Source: Flectobacillus roseus
Lineage (GTDB): Bacteria; Bacteroidota; Bacteroidia; Cytophagales; Spirosomataceae
Reading direction: 5' to 3' (one strand)
Length of the DNA: 64,000 nt
Assembly: GCF_030056665.1 (NCBI RefSeq)
Contig: NZ_JASHIG010000018.1
Shown one piece after another: positions 44,828 through 53,162 of the stretch. Position 1 is the first letter of the stretch. The number at the start of each line of letters is the position of its first letter. Below the pieces are notes generated by a model. It had not been told where the DNA came from, ran no database searches, and saw only the letters and a list, made by a program, of their open reading frames with translations. Both the position numbers and the translations under genes were made by a program.

Positions 44828-45083
44828 TGATGGTTTATCATCAAAGATTATCAACTTATCTTCAGTAAGTTATAGGGAAGAGTGTCTTTTTGTTGTCATA
44901 CTATTAAGTTGTATTTTTAAGTTTCTTTTTCCAAATTTGAATAAAAAATCTCTTTAAATTAATGGCTCTAGTAGTCAACTGTTTAGTTTTCCGTTTACAA
45001 AATATCTAATCACAGATTTAAAACATTAACGCCATTTAGGTATTATCCTAAAAATGTTGGAATCAAAATCACTTGTCTCATAC

Positions 45084-47642
45084 ATGTGCACAAAAAACCT
45101 CTTTTTATTCACAAAAATTTTAACCATTCTAATCTTAACAACCCTAACAACAAAAGCACAATTCGTCATAAAAGGTAGAGTTACAGATGCAAAAAATGGT
45201 GATCCGCTTCCTTTTGCCACAGTCGGTATCAAAGGTAAAAATATAGGCGCTCAAACCAACTTTGAGGGTATTTTTACCATTCGTGCAAAAGAACTCGGTG
45301 ATTCTCTATATGTAAGTACAGTAGGCTATAAAACACGTACCAAAGCCATTGATAAAAATCTGGCTAATCAAACTATTGATTTTCAGTTATTAGGAGAAGC
45401 TAAGTCATTAGATGAAGTCATTGTTTATTCTGGTGAAAATCCTGCTTTTAAAATTCTTCGTAAACTTCGTGAAAATAGTGATAAAAATGACCGTAAGCGT
45501 TTGAATGCCTACGAGTATGATTCCTATTCGAAAATGGAACTTGATGTAGATAATATTTCAGAAAAGTTCAAGAAGAAAAAGGTCATGAAGCAAATCCAAG
45601 GTGCTATTGACAAATTTGAGAAAATGGCAGGCGAAGATGGAAAGGCGGTTATCCCAACGTTTATTTCAGAAACAGTATCAAAGTATTATTATCGTGAAAG
45701 TCCTTCTCGTAAAAAAGAGATAGTGCTTAAAAATAATGTAAAAGGAGTTGGCGTCAAAGAAGGTGGATTTGTGTCACAGTTGGTGGGCGGAAATCTTTTT
45801 GCTAACTACAACTTTTATAATAACTACGTAGCGTTTTTAGGAAAAGATATTATTTCGCCAATAGGTGAAAACTGGAAAGGTACTTACAAATGGTATTTGT
45901 CAGATACTACCGATATCGATGGGCATATCTGCTATGGAATGGAGTTTGACCCAAAAAACGATAAAGATTTGGTGTTTATCGGAAAAGCTTATATCGATAC
46001 CACTACTTATGCCTTGGTTCAGATAGATGCCACAATTGGTAAAGAAGCCAATATTAACTTCATTGATAAAATTAAAATTTCTCAGGAGTTAACGCAAACC
46101 TCTGAAGGAGCATGGCTGCCAGCTAAAACACGTTTTTTGATTGATATTGCTGAAATTTCAAAAAACTCGGCAGGTATGCTTTTGAAAATGTATATCTCCA
46201 ACAAAGACTTTGTGATTAATCAGCCAAAGCCTCTAGCGTTTTATGATATTCCTGTCGAAGTAGCCGAAGATTCAAAAGAAGCAGATCCTAAGTTTTGGGA
46301 ACAAGCGCGTCATGAGCCTTTTAGTGCTCAAGATGTATTAGCGTCTAAGTTGATAGATACCGTTCGTAATGTGCCTATCGTACGCACATATGTAGAGATT
46401 GCAGAGATTGTTGCAAGTGGTTATAAGCGTTTCGATGGTATCGAAATTGGCCCATATTTGTACTCTATTGCCTTCAACCGAATTGAGGGAATGCGCTTAA
46501 GAATGGGCTTTCGAACGAATGCAGCATTTAGTAAGCATTGGGTCTTTAGAGGTTTTGCAGGGATTGGTACCCGTGATTTAAAAATGAAATATGGTGGTGA
46601 GGTTAATTATATTTTATCAAGAAGACACTGGACTGTAGTAGGACTAAGACATACTTATGATTTAGAGCGTATTGGACTGACTCCTGAACTGATTGCGGAT
46701 AATAAAGTATTCTATGCTTTCACACGATGGGGACTTTATTCGGGGGCTTTTTATCGTAGCGAAAATGAGGCATTTATCAAGACCGAGCCAACCAAAGGAA
46801 TAACCTTATCAGCGTCACTGATTCAACGCAATTTTGACCCTCTTTTTGCCTTCAAATACCGTACTGATCCTGAAATGGGTAAACTTTCGCCATCGAGAGA
46901 TTATTATGACGATACGTTTTTGACACTTGAAGCTCGTTTTGCAAAAAATGAAACTTTTATCATGGACGGCAACGAACGAATTACTCTCGACACCAAACGT
47001 GTTCCTGTGGTTACGCTTACCTATCAAAAGGGTTTGAAAGGAGTTTTAAACGGCGATTTTGATTATCACAAATTTACCGCAAAAGTATTTCAAACATTCA
47101 GATTGGGAACACTTGGTCGCTCGTCTTATTTGTTGCAAGCGGGTTATACTCCTTCAAACTTGCCAGCTCCCTTATTGTATCCACACTTAGGTAATCAAAC
47201 TTTATTTTTTAATAGAGCCGCATTTAATACCATGCACTATTTTGAGTTCGTGAGCGATAAGTTTGTGTCAATGCAATACAACCACAATTTCGAAGGGTTA
47301 TTATTCAATAGAATTCCTGCGATTCGTCAATTGAAATGGCGCCTTTTGGCAACAGCAAATATATTGTTTGGTAGTCAAAAGCAAGGAAATCAACAATTAA
47401 TGGATGATGCAATGCCAATATTTAATCCTCGACACCCTTCAAATGTACTTGAGTCAAAGTTTAATTTCTCTGGCTTAGATCCAAATATTCCGTTTGTTGA
47501 GGTTGGTTATGGTATTGATAATATCTTCAAAATATTTAGACTTCAGGCATTTCATCGCCTAACTTACTTAGACCATTTGTCACCATCGGGTAAATTACCA
47601 GATAAATTTACCATCAAAGGTTCAGTACATTTTTCATTCTAA
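45084..47642 (+). CDS. DUF5686 outer-membrane protein with carboxypeptidase-like domain
   Basis: An 852-residue exported protein. The ATG at 45084 starts a signal peptide (TKILTILILTTLTTKAQ); an ATG ten codons earlier is also possible. Residues about 25-110 are a CarboxypepD_reg-like domain (VIKGRVTDAKNGDPLPFATV ... LDEVIVYSGENPAFKIL), as found in front of TonB-linked proteins. The DUF5686 body follows, ending in a probable beta barrel with terminal Phe (GSVHFSF). No plug domain is present, so it is not a TonB-dependent transporter. The family is Bacteroidota-specific and of unknown function. Confidence 0.88.
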   Translation: MCTKNLFLFTKILTILILTTLTTKAQFVIKGRVTDAKNGDPLPFATVGIKGKNIGAQTNFEGIFTIRAKELGDSLYVSTVGYKTRTKAIDKNLANQTIDFQLLGEAKSLDEVIVYSGENPAFKILRKLRENSDKNDRKRLNAYEYDSYSKMELDVDNISEKFKKKKVMKQIQGAIDKFEKMAGEDGKAVIPTFISETVSKYYYRESPSRKKEIVLKNNVKGVGVKEGGFVSQLVGGNLFANYNFYNNYVAFLGKDIISPIGENWKGTYKWYLSDTTDIDGHICYGMEFDPKNDKDLVFIGKAYIDTTTYALVQIDATIGKEANINFIDKIKISQELTQTSEGAWLPAKTRFLIDIAEISKNSAGMLLKMYISNKDFVINQPKPLAFYDIPVEVAEDSKEADPKFWEQARHEPFSAQDVLASKLIDTVRNVPIVRTYVEIAEIVASGYKRFDGIEIGPYLYSIAFNRIEGMRLRMGFRTNAAFSKHWVFRGFAGIGTRDLKMKYGGEVNYILSRRHWTVVGLRHTYDLERIGLTPELIADNKVFYAFTRWGLYSGAFYRSENEAFIKTEPTKGITLSASLIQRNFDPLFAFKYRTDPEMGKLSPSRDYYDDTFLTLEARFAKNETFIMDGNERITLDTKRVPVVTLTYQKGLKGVLNGDFDYHKFTAKVFQTFRLGTLGRSSYLLQAGYTPSNLPAPLLYPHLGNQTLFFNRAAFNTMHYFEFVSDKFVSMQYNHNFEGLLFNRIPAIRQLKWRLLATANILFGSQKQGNQQLMDDAMPIFNPRHPSNVLESKFNFSGLDPNIPFVEVGYGIDNIFKIFRLQAFHRLTYLDHLSPSGKLPDKFTIKGSVHFSF

Positions 47643-47648
47643 GTTACC

Positions 47649-47688
47649 AGCTCCTATTGAACGTAATGTTTGGTAGGAGTTTTTTGTT
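47649..47688 (+). terminator. terminator after DUF5686 gene
   Basis: AGCTCCTATTGAAC (47649-47662) pairs with GTTTGGTAGGAGTTT (47668 on) through a stem with several G-U pairs, then TTTTTT. Confidence 0.65.
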
Positions 47689-48123
47689 AAGTCTCTTATT
47701 TTGCTATACCCTGTCAGATATCGAAAATGTCTTTGTTGAAGATAGTTTTTTTGCGATAAGGTATTTACTTTGTACAAAAAGTATATTACAGTGCCGTGAA
47801 TCCAAAAAAAAGAAATGAACCTTTAGGGCTATACGTATTAAGCAATGCGTATAATTGAGTATTTTCCATTATGTAGAATTACTGAGTTTCCCCTCTGGTT
47901 CATTTCTATAGCATATCGACATCTACGTGCCTCCTAAAGTCGAAGACATTAGCTAAAAAAATTTGATGATTGATTGTCAAAAGTACCTTTTGACCGAATG
48001 TAAACTTGCGATTTGAAATTTAGAATATTGTAGATTTATAATTTTACTTTTCGCACTTGAGCGGTTTTGCGAATGTCTACAAATTAAGGATTTTTTTGTT
48101 TTATGGCTAGGACAAACAACTGC
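47689..48123. other. gene-free region left of the peptide array
   Basis: About 430 bp, AT-rich, with no credible open frame, no copy of the 239-bp unit (not even a decayed one) and no clear terminator for the array. It is the 3' flank of the array on the minus strand. The similarity to the array stops sharply at about 48123. Confidence 0.55.
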
Positions 48124-48303
48124 TTAGAAATTCGAGATAATTGAAGCGGTATCATTGAAATTCGAAATGATCGAGGCGGTGTACTGAGCGCCAACGTTTG
48201 AGATAATCGAAGCCGTTTTGTGGTTAAGGGTATCTTGATTGTTGAATTTTGCTACAGTAGACTTAGAAACAGAAAGCTTGTTGTTAGTTGTGATAGATTT
48301 CAT
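48124..48303 (-). CDS. tandem peptide gene, copy 7 in reading order (leftmost)
   Basis: 59 residues: MKSITTNN, leader core KLSVSKSTVAKFNNQ, then DTLNHK and three units TASIISNV, TASIISNF, TASIISNF, with spacers GAQY and ND. It differs from its sisters by Thr for Ser at residue 25. No cysteine, no signal peptide, no transmembrane segment. The N terminus resembles leaders of Bacteroidota class I lanthipeptide-type RiPP precursors (KLSLxKxTIxxL); the function is otherwise unknown. Last gene of the array in transcription order. Confidence 0.72.
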   Translation of the reverse strand: MKSITTNNKLSVSKSTVAKFNNQDTLNHKTASIISNVGAQYTASIISNFNDTASIISNF

Positions 48304-48362
48304 GGCAATAAGAGTTTTAAATTTTTGAATGTTGTGTTGTTATTGGTAAAAAAGGGCTATTC

Positions 48363-48542
48363 TTAGAAATTCGAGATAATTGAAGCGGTATCATTGAAAT
48401 TCGAAATGATCGAGGCAGTGTACTGAGCGCCAACGTTTGAGATAATCGAAGCCGTTTTGTGGTTAAGGCTATCTTGATTGTTGAATTTTGCTACAGTAGA
48501 CTTAGAAACAGAAAGCTTGTTGTTAGTTGCGATAGATTTCAT
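48363..48542 (-). CDS. tandem peptide gene, copy 6 in reading order
   Basis: 59 residues, MKSIATNNKLSVSKSTVAKF at the start, the same core of three TASIISN[VF] units. Differences from neighbours are residue 5 (Ala) and synonymous codons (for example the Thr before the second ASIIS is ACT here and ACC in the leftmost copy). It has the same 59-bp upstream spacer as the other copies. Confidence 0.72.
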   Translation of the reverse strand: MKSIATNNKLSVSKSTVAKFNNQDSLNHKTASIISNVGAQYTASIISNFNDTASIISNF

Positions 48543-48601
48543 GGCAATAAGAGTTTTAAATTTTTGAATGTTGTGTTGTTATTGGTAAAAAAGGGCTATT
48601 C

Positions 48602-48787
48602 TTAGAAATTCGATATAATTGAAGCGGTAGCATTATCATTGAAATTCGAAATAATCGAGGCCGTGTACTGAGCGCCAACGTTTGAGATAATCGAAGCTGT
48701 TTTGTGGTTAAGGCTATCTTGATTGTTGAATTTTGCTACAGTAGACTTAGAAACAGAAAGCTTGTTGTTAGTTGCGATAGATTTCAT
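48602..48787 (-). CDS. tandem peptide gene, copy 5 in reading order (long form)
   Basis: 61 residues. Identical in plan to the other copies but with two extra codons between the second and third core units (NDNATASIIS instead of NDTASIIS). Residue 5 is Ala. The Thr of the first unit uses ACA where the other copies use ACG, a silent change. Confidence 0.75.
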   Translation of the reverse strand: MKSIATNNKLSVSKSTVAKFNNQDSLNHKTASIISNVGAQYTASIISNFNDNATASIISNF

Positions 48788-48845
48788 GGCAATAAGAGTT
48801 TTAAATTTTTGAATGTTGTGTTGTTATTGATAAAAAGGGCTATTC

Positions 48846-49025
48846 TTAGAAATTCGAGATAATTGAAGCGGTATCATTAAAGTTCGAAATGATCGAGGCC
48901 GTGTACTGAGCGCCAACGTTTGAGATAATCGAAGCCGTTTTGTGGTTAAGGCTATCTTGGTTGTTGAATTTTGCTACAGTAGATTTAGAAACAGAAAGCT
49001 TGTTGTTAGTTGCGATAGATTTCAT
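48846..49025 (-). CDS. tandem peptide gene, copy 4 in reading order
   Basis: 59 residues, residue 5 Ala. The core protein sequence is unchanged although the DNA differs: in the stretch before ND the Asn and Phe codons are AAC TTT where sisters have AAT TTC. This again shows silent drift with a fixed peptide. Confidence 0.72.
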   Translation of the reverse strand: MKSIATNNKLSVSKSTVAKFNNQDSLNHKTASIISNVGAQYTASIISNFNDTASIISNF

Positions 49026-49083
49026 GGCAATAAGAGTTTTAAATTTTTGAATGTTGTGTTGTTATTGATAAAAAGGGCTATTC

Positions 49084-49269
49084 TTAGAAATTCGAGATAA
49101 TCGAAGCGGTATTGTTATCATTGAAATTCGAAATGATCGAGGCGGTGTACTGAGCGCCAACGTTTGAGATAATCGAAGCCGTTTTGTGGTTAAGGCTATC
49201 TTGGTTGTTGAATTTTGCTACAGTAGACTTAGAAACAGAAAGCTTGTTGTTAGTTGTGATAGATTTCAT
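49084..49269 (-). CDS. tandem peptide gene, copy 3 in reading order (long form)
   Basis: 61 residues with the two-codon insertion NN (NDNNTASIIS). Residue 5 is Thr. The Ser in the last SIIS uses TCG rather than TCA. Same leader and core order. Confidence 0.75.
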   Translation of the reverse strand: MKSITTNNKLSVSKSTVAKFNNQDSLNHKTASIISNVGAQYTASIISNFNDNNTASIISNF

Positions 49270-49328
49270 GGCAATAAGAGTTTTAAATTTTTGAATGTTG
49301 TGTTGTTATTGGTAAAAAAGGGCTATTC

Positions 49329-49508
49329 TTAGAAATTCGAGATAATTGAAGCGGTATCATTGAAATTCGAAATGATCGAGGCAGTGTACTGAGCGCCAAC
49401 GTTTGAGATAATCGAAGCCGTTTTGTGGTTAAGGCTATCTTGATTGTTGAATTTTGCTACAGTAGACTTAGAAACAGAAAGCTTGTTGTTAGTTGTGATA
49501 GATTTCAT
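49329..49508 (-). CDS. tandem peptide gene, copy 2 in reading order
   Basis: 59 residues, the consensus version: MKSITTNN, KLSVSKSTVAKFNNQ, DSLNHK, and the three-unit core ending SIISNF. Its stop is 59 bp before the next start. Confidence 0.72.
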   Translation of the reverse strand: MKSITTNNKLSVSKSTVAKFNNQDSLNHKTASIISNVGAQYTASIISNFNDTASIISNF

Positions 49509-49567
49509 GGCAATAAGAGTTTTAAATTTTTGAATGTTGTGTTGTTATTGGTAAAAAAAGGCTATTC

Positions 49568-49747
49568 TTAGAAATTCGAGATAATTGAAGCGGTATCATT
49601 GAAATTCGAAATGATCGAGGCAGTGTACTGAGCGCCAACGTTTGAAATAATCGAAGCCGTTTTGTGGTTAAGGCTATCTTGATTGTTGAATTTTGCTACA
49701 GTAGATTTAGAAACAGAAAGCTTGTTGTTAGTTGTAATATTTTTCAT
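49568..49747 (-). CDS. tandem peptide gene, copy 1 in reading order (promoter-proximal)
   Basis: 59 residues. It begins MKNITTNN (Asn for Ser at residue 3); the rest matches the consensus. It is the first gene of the array on the minus strand and has a different upstream flank from the other six, so the array promoter should lie in 49748-49922. A CAACTTTG box at 49818-49811 (minus strand) is one mismatch from TAnnTTTG, but no TTG partner is properly spaced. Confidence 0.72.
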   Translation of the reverse strand: MKNITTNNKLSVSKSTVAKFNNQDSLNHKTASIISNVGAQYTASIISNFNDTASIISNF

Positions 49748-49922
49748 GGCAAAAATCTTTTATTTGTTGAGTTATGTGTCTAGTAATAAGCTTCTTGCGA
49801 AGTGGTGATACAAAGTTGTTCAAAAGATTTTGGCCTATTTATTTTATCGGATTAATCCGTTTATTATCAATCCGAATAGGAAGATTGTCTATTTTAATTT
49901 TTTAATTATCCTAAAAAATTCT

Positions 49923-51065
49923 ATGTTGAATCGAACAGCAGATACACAGAAAAGGACTTGGTGGGCTTCAGGAGAAGTGAGTACGCATATAATGATTTGG
50001 GTCTTATACACCATTTATTTTAGCTTACTTATTCATTTCTTCTCGGGTGACCCTATTACACCAAAGTTCATTCTACAGGCAATTGTGTATAGAATGGGCG
50101 ACGCCATGCTGTTTTATGGGCTTGCGCTGGTAGTTTTGCCTCGTTTTTTTTCAAAATCGAAAATTTTTCAGCTAACTCTGTCATTTTTAGTATTGCTTGG
50201 TTTGTATTTAGGTTGGCGGGCGTGGATAGAGTATATTTTAATGCCAGGATTGTTTAATACAGTAGGTGCCAAAATAGCGCAGATGGTTTCTTTAACTATC
50301 TTCAATGGAAATACTTATGTGATGTTTAGTGTAGGGTATTTCTTTGCTCTGAAGTCGATTAAACAGCAAAAAGAAATTGCTCATCAAGAAATTGCAATTG
50401 CGGAAAAAGATGCAGAAATTGCACGTCAAGACGCAGAACTGGCAATTTTAGCAAAAGAGAAAACTCTCGCCGAAATGGCCTTTTTACGTGCGCAAATCAA
50501 TCCTCACTTTTTGTACAATACCCTAAACATGCTGTACAGCAAGGTACGTGGTGCATCCAAAGAAGCAGGAAATATTATCCTGACATTTGCTGAAATGATG
50601 CGCTATGCTACTAGTACTCGAATGCAGCAAGATACCGTCGACTTAGAAGGGGAATTGGATTTTGTCAAGCAATATCTCGAACTACAAAGACAACGTTTTA
50701 ATAACAATATCTTTATTGATTATGAAGAACAAGGCGATTTTAGCTATTTTAGAATCATGCCTATGGTACTAATTACCATTGTAGAAAATAGCTTTAAACA
50801 CGGCGAGCTTCATGACCCAGAGAGTCCACTCCAAATTCGTGCGATTCTCGAAGATGATATTTTGACGTTCTCTACTTGGAATTTGAAAAGAAAAGATGAT
50901 AATCCTATCACTGATAAAGGTCAAACAGGTATTGGTATCGACAATATCAAAAAACGCCTGAAGGTTGTTCATGGCGAAGCTCAAGAATTGAGTGTGATAG
51001 ATGATAAGGATGATTATGCTGTATTTTTTACCTTAAACTTTAACTATAACCCGAACGGAATATGA
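49923..51065 (+). CDS. LytS/YehU-type sensor histidine kinase
   Basis: A 380-residue membrane kinase; the ATG at 49923 (MLNRTADTQKRTWWASGEVS) is preferred to an in-frame TTG at 49830. Four transmembrane segments fill residues about 20-155, followed by a coiled coil (KEIAHQEIAIAEKDAEIARQ). The His_kinase domain has H195 in QINPHFLYNTLNML, an N box MVLITIVENSFKHG and a G box GIGIDNIKKRL. There is no separate sensor domain, so the membrane part is the likely sensor. It overlaps the response-regulator gene by four bases (ATGA) and diverges from the peptide array with 175 bp between. Confidence 0.93.
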   Translation: MLNRTADTQKRTWWASGEVSTHIMIWVLYTIYFSLLIHFFSGDPITPKFILQAIVYRMGDAMLFYGLALVVLPRFFSKSKIFQLTLSFLVLLGLYLGWRAWIEYILMPGLFNTVGAKIAQMVSLTIFNGNTYVMFSVGYFFALKSIKQQKEIAHQEIAIAEKDAEIARQDAELAILAKEKTLAEMAFLRAQINPHFLYNTLNMLYSKVRGASKEAGNIILTFAEMMRYATSTRMQQDTVDLEGELDFVKQYLELQRQRFNNNIFIDYEEQGDFSYFRIMPMVLITIVENSFKHGELHDPESPLQIRAILEDDILTFSTWNLKRKDDNPITDKGQTGIGIDNIKKRLKVVHGEAQELSVIDDKDDYAVFFTLNFNYNPNGI

Positions 51066-51844
51066 TTAACTGTGTCGCAGTAGATGATGAGCAATCTGCC
51101 TTGGATATTGTGGTAGATTATATCAACGATACCCCATTTCTAAACTTAGTTGCGGCCACTACAAATCCCATGGAAGCGGTTGGTATCTTACAAACTAAAG
51201 AAGTTGATTTAGTATTTGCAGATATTCAAATGCCTCGTATGAATGGCATGAACCTAGTGAGTCTTTTTGATGGTCGCATGAAATTTATCATGACTACTGG
51301 TTATCAAGAATACGCGCTTAAAAGCTTTGAATATGGCGTACTTGATTATTTGGTAAAACCATTTTCATACCAGAGGTTTTTGAAGGCTGTCAACAAAATG
51401 CCTTTTCACATGACTTTGGTCGAAGAGCCTAAGCCTGTAGCGGCTCCAGAGCCTCAACCTGCCAAAAAAGAGGAGTTTATTTTTGTAAAGGTAGATGTAA
51501 AAGGTAAGTTTCATAAAGTACTATTTAAGGATGTGGTGTACATGGAAGCCCAAAAAAATTATGCTTCTATTTACATGAAAGATGAACGTATTTCTACCAA
51601 TCTTACCTTATCAGATTTGGAAAAACGATTGCCTTCAGACAGATTCATGCGTGTACATCGCTCATATATTATCTCGATGGAAAAAATTACGGGCATCGAA
51701 GGCGACGAAGTATTACTCGATAAAGTAGTTCGTATTCCGATTGGGGATACCTATTCAGAAGAATTTACGAAGGTTATTGAAGGAAGTATTTTCTTCAAAG
51801 ATAAAGATAGCGCAACTTTGATTGATAAAAGGTTGACAAATTAA
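51062..51844 (+). CDS. LytTR-family response regulator
   Basis: A 260-residue regulator. The receiver domain has the acidic pair DDE near the N terminus, phospho-acceptor D54 in FADIQMPRMNGM, the Thr/Ser site MTTGYQEYALKSFEYGVLDYLVKPF with its conserved Lys. A proline-rich linker (EEPKPVAAPEPQPAKKEE) leads to a LytTR DNA-binding domain, with KVLFKDVVYMEAQKNYASIY and RFMRVHRSYIISMEKI. It is translationally coupled to the kinase. Targets are unknown; the adjacent promoter region of the peptide array is one candidate. Confidence 0.95.
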   Translation: MINCVAVDDEQSALDIVVDYINDTPFLNLVAATTNPMEAVGILQTKEVDLVFADIQMPRMNGMNLVSLFDGRMKFIMTTGYQEYALKSFEYGVLDYLVKPFSYQRFLKAVNKMPFHMTLVEEPKPVAAPEPQPAKKEEFIFVKVDVKGKFHKVLFKDVVYMEAQKNYASIYMKDERISTNLTLSDLEKRLPSDRFMRVHRSYIISMEKITGIEGDEVLLDKVVRIPIGDTYSEEFTKVIEGSIFFKDKDSATLIDKRLTN

Positions 51845-51971
51845 GATTTGCAGCTTAGATCATTGGTTATGATTTCTCTGAAAAATCACATAATCAAGGA
51901 TTTAAACTTGTTTGAAAATCTCGATCACTAAACCTAAAAGTATTTTTTTGTTTCAAAATATATGTTCATAT

Positions 51972-52012
51972 AAAAGCTGTTCTGTAACAATACAGGCAGC
52001 TTTTTTCATGTA
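51972..52012 (+). terminator. terminator after the LytS/LytTR operon
   Basis: AAAAGCTG..CTGTA pairs with TACAG..CAGCTTTT around an ACAA loop, with one interruption, followed by TTTTTT. Confidence 0.75.
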
Positions 52013-52359
52013 AATACCACTTAATTTGTATTTATTTTGAACCCGTTGGATTATTCTAAGAACTTTTATTGCTTAATAGGTTTTGCATAAAGTTTCATTT
52101 ATTTTTGTTTAGAGAGCAATTTATTACTCAACAAAAGTGCTAAAATTTGAAATCGGATAGATAAGTAGTAACATAGAGGTTATAAGCTTAGAAATTCCAG
52201 TTGAACAGATGTTATTCGGTGTTTTTATGGTAAGAATTAGAGATAAATCTTTCGCCAAAATACACAAACGAAATTCTTCATGTTTCGAAAACCCAGATGT
52301 TAGACGTTGCTTTTATTACAACATTCCGATTTTATACTTAATAATCTACTAACAAAAAA
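52013..52359. other. gene-free region before plsY
   Basis: About 350 bp with no open frame of note and no recognised repeat. Presumably carries the plsY promoter, although no good TAnnTTTG box was seen. Confidence 0.5.
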
Positions 52360-53001
52360 ATGTTAACCCTACTCGTTGTTGTTTGTACAGTACTTGCCTA
52401 CTTGTTAGGTTCCATCCCAACGGCTATTTGGTATGGCGAAGCTTATTTTGGAATCGACGTGCGCAAGCATGGAAGTGGTAATGCTGGCGCTACCAATACT
52501 TTCAGGGTGTTGGGTAAAAGAGCAGGAACTGTCGTGTTGTTGATTGATGCTATCAAGGGGTGGATTTCTACTTCGTTGGCATTAATGCTTTATTACGGTC
52601 ACATGGTTGAATGGAACGAATGCCAAACATTAAAGTTGGTTTTTGGTTTTGCAGCGGTGGTTGGACATATTTTCCCTGTATTTTCAAACTTCAAAGGAGG
52701 AAAAGGCGTGGCAACGCTATTGGGTATGGTCATGTCGGTGCATCCTGAGGCGGCATTGGTGTGTATGGTTATTTTCTTTGTAGTATTTATGTCGTTTCAT
52801 TATGTATCACTAGGAGCTATTATTGCATCTTTGGCATTTCCAGTGCTTTTATTGTTACGTACATTTGGTAAAGAAAATGAATCGGTAATTGTCTTTGGAT
52901 TTATGCTTTTTGGGATGATTGTGATTACGCATCGCAAAAATATTGTACGATTAATGAGAGGGCAAGAAAGTCGTATTTATCTCCGAAAAAAGAAAGAGTA
53001 A
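52360..53001 (+). CDS. plsY: glycerol-3-phosphate acyltransferase PlsY
   Basis: A 213-residue polytopic membrane enzyme that transfers the acyl group from acyl-phosphate to glycerol-3-phosphate, the first step of phospholipid synthesis with PlsX. Family motifs: LLGSIPTAIWYG, RKHGSGNAGATNTFRVLGK, the phosphate-binding FKGGKGVAT and the basic C terminus ITHRKNIVRLMRGQESRI. Five or so transmembrane helices. Complete. Confidence 0.96.
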   Translation: MLTLLVVVCTVLAYLLGSIPTAIWYGEAYFGIDVRKHGSGNAGATNTFRVLGKRAGTVVLLIDAIKGWISTSLALMLYYGHMVEWNECQTLKLVFGFAAVVGHIFPVFSNFKGGKGVATLLGMVMSVHPEAALVCMVIFFVVFMSFHYVSLGAIIASLAFPVLLLLRTFGKENESVIVFGFMLFGMIVITHRKNIVRLMRGQESRIYLRKKKE

Positions 53002-53162
53002 TCATTTAACTGGTAATATAATTCTGATGTAGAAGTTTCGTTGCGATTATGACATCGGTTGATACCAAACTCGTAATGATAACTCCATAATAACTTACTA
53101 TATTTGTACCTCCAATTACTCAGTAGTTGGAGGTATTTTTTTGAAATCAATCATCAACGTCT

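Larger units (their letters stand above)
48120..49750. repeat. seven-fold tandem array of a 238-245 bp unit
   Basis: The starts of the seven small genes fall at 48303, 48542, 48787, 49025, 49269, 49508 and 49747, giving periods of 239, 245, 238, 244, 239 and 239 bp. The 6-bp differences come from an in-frame two-codon indel in two copies and the 1-bp ones from the spacer A/T runs. The spacer of 58-59 bp (TTTACCAATAACAACACAAC ...) is also conserved. Every unit holds one complete gene; no copy is broken. Confidence 0.9.

Noticed and set aside
48120..49750. CRISPR array
   Set aside because: The repeat unit is about 239 bp, holds a complete open frame and has no variable spacers.
48120..49750. 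One broken long gene or pseudogene remnants
   Set aside because: Every unit has its own ATG and TAA in the same relative place, and indels keep the frame, so the short frames are the genes.
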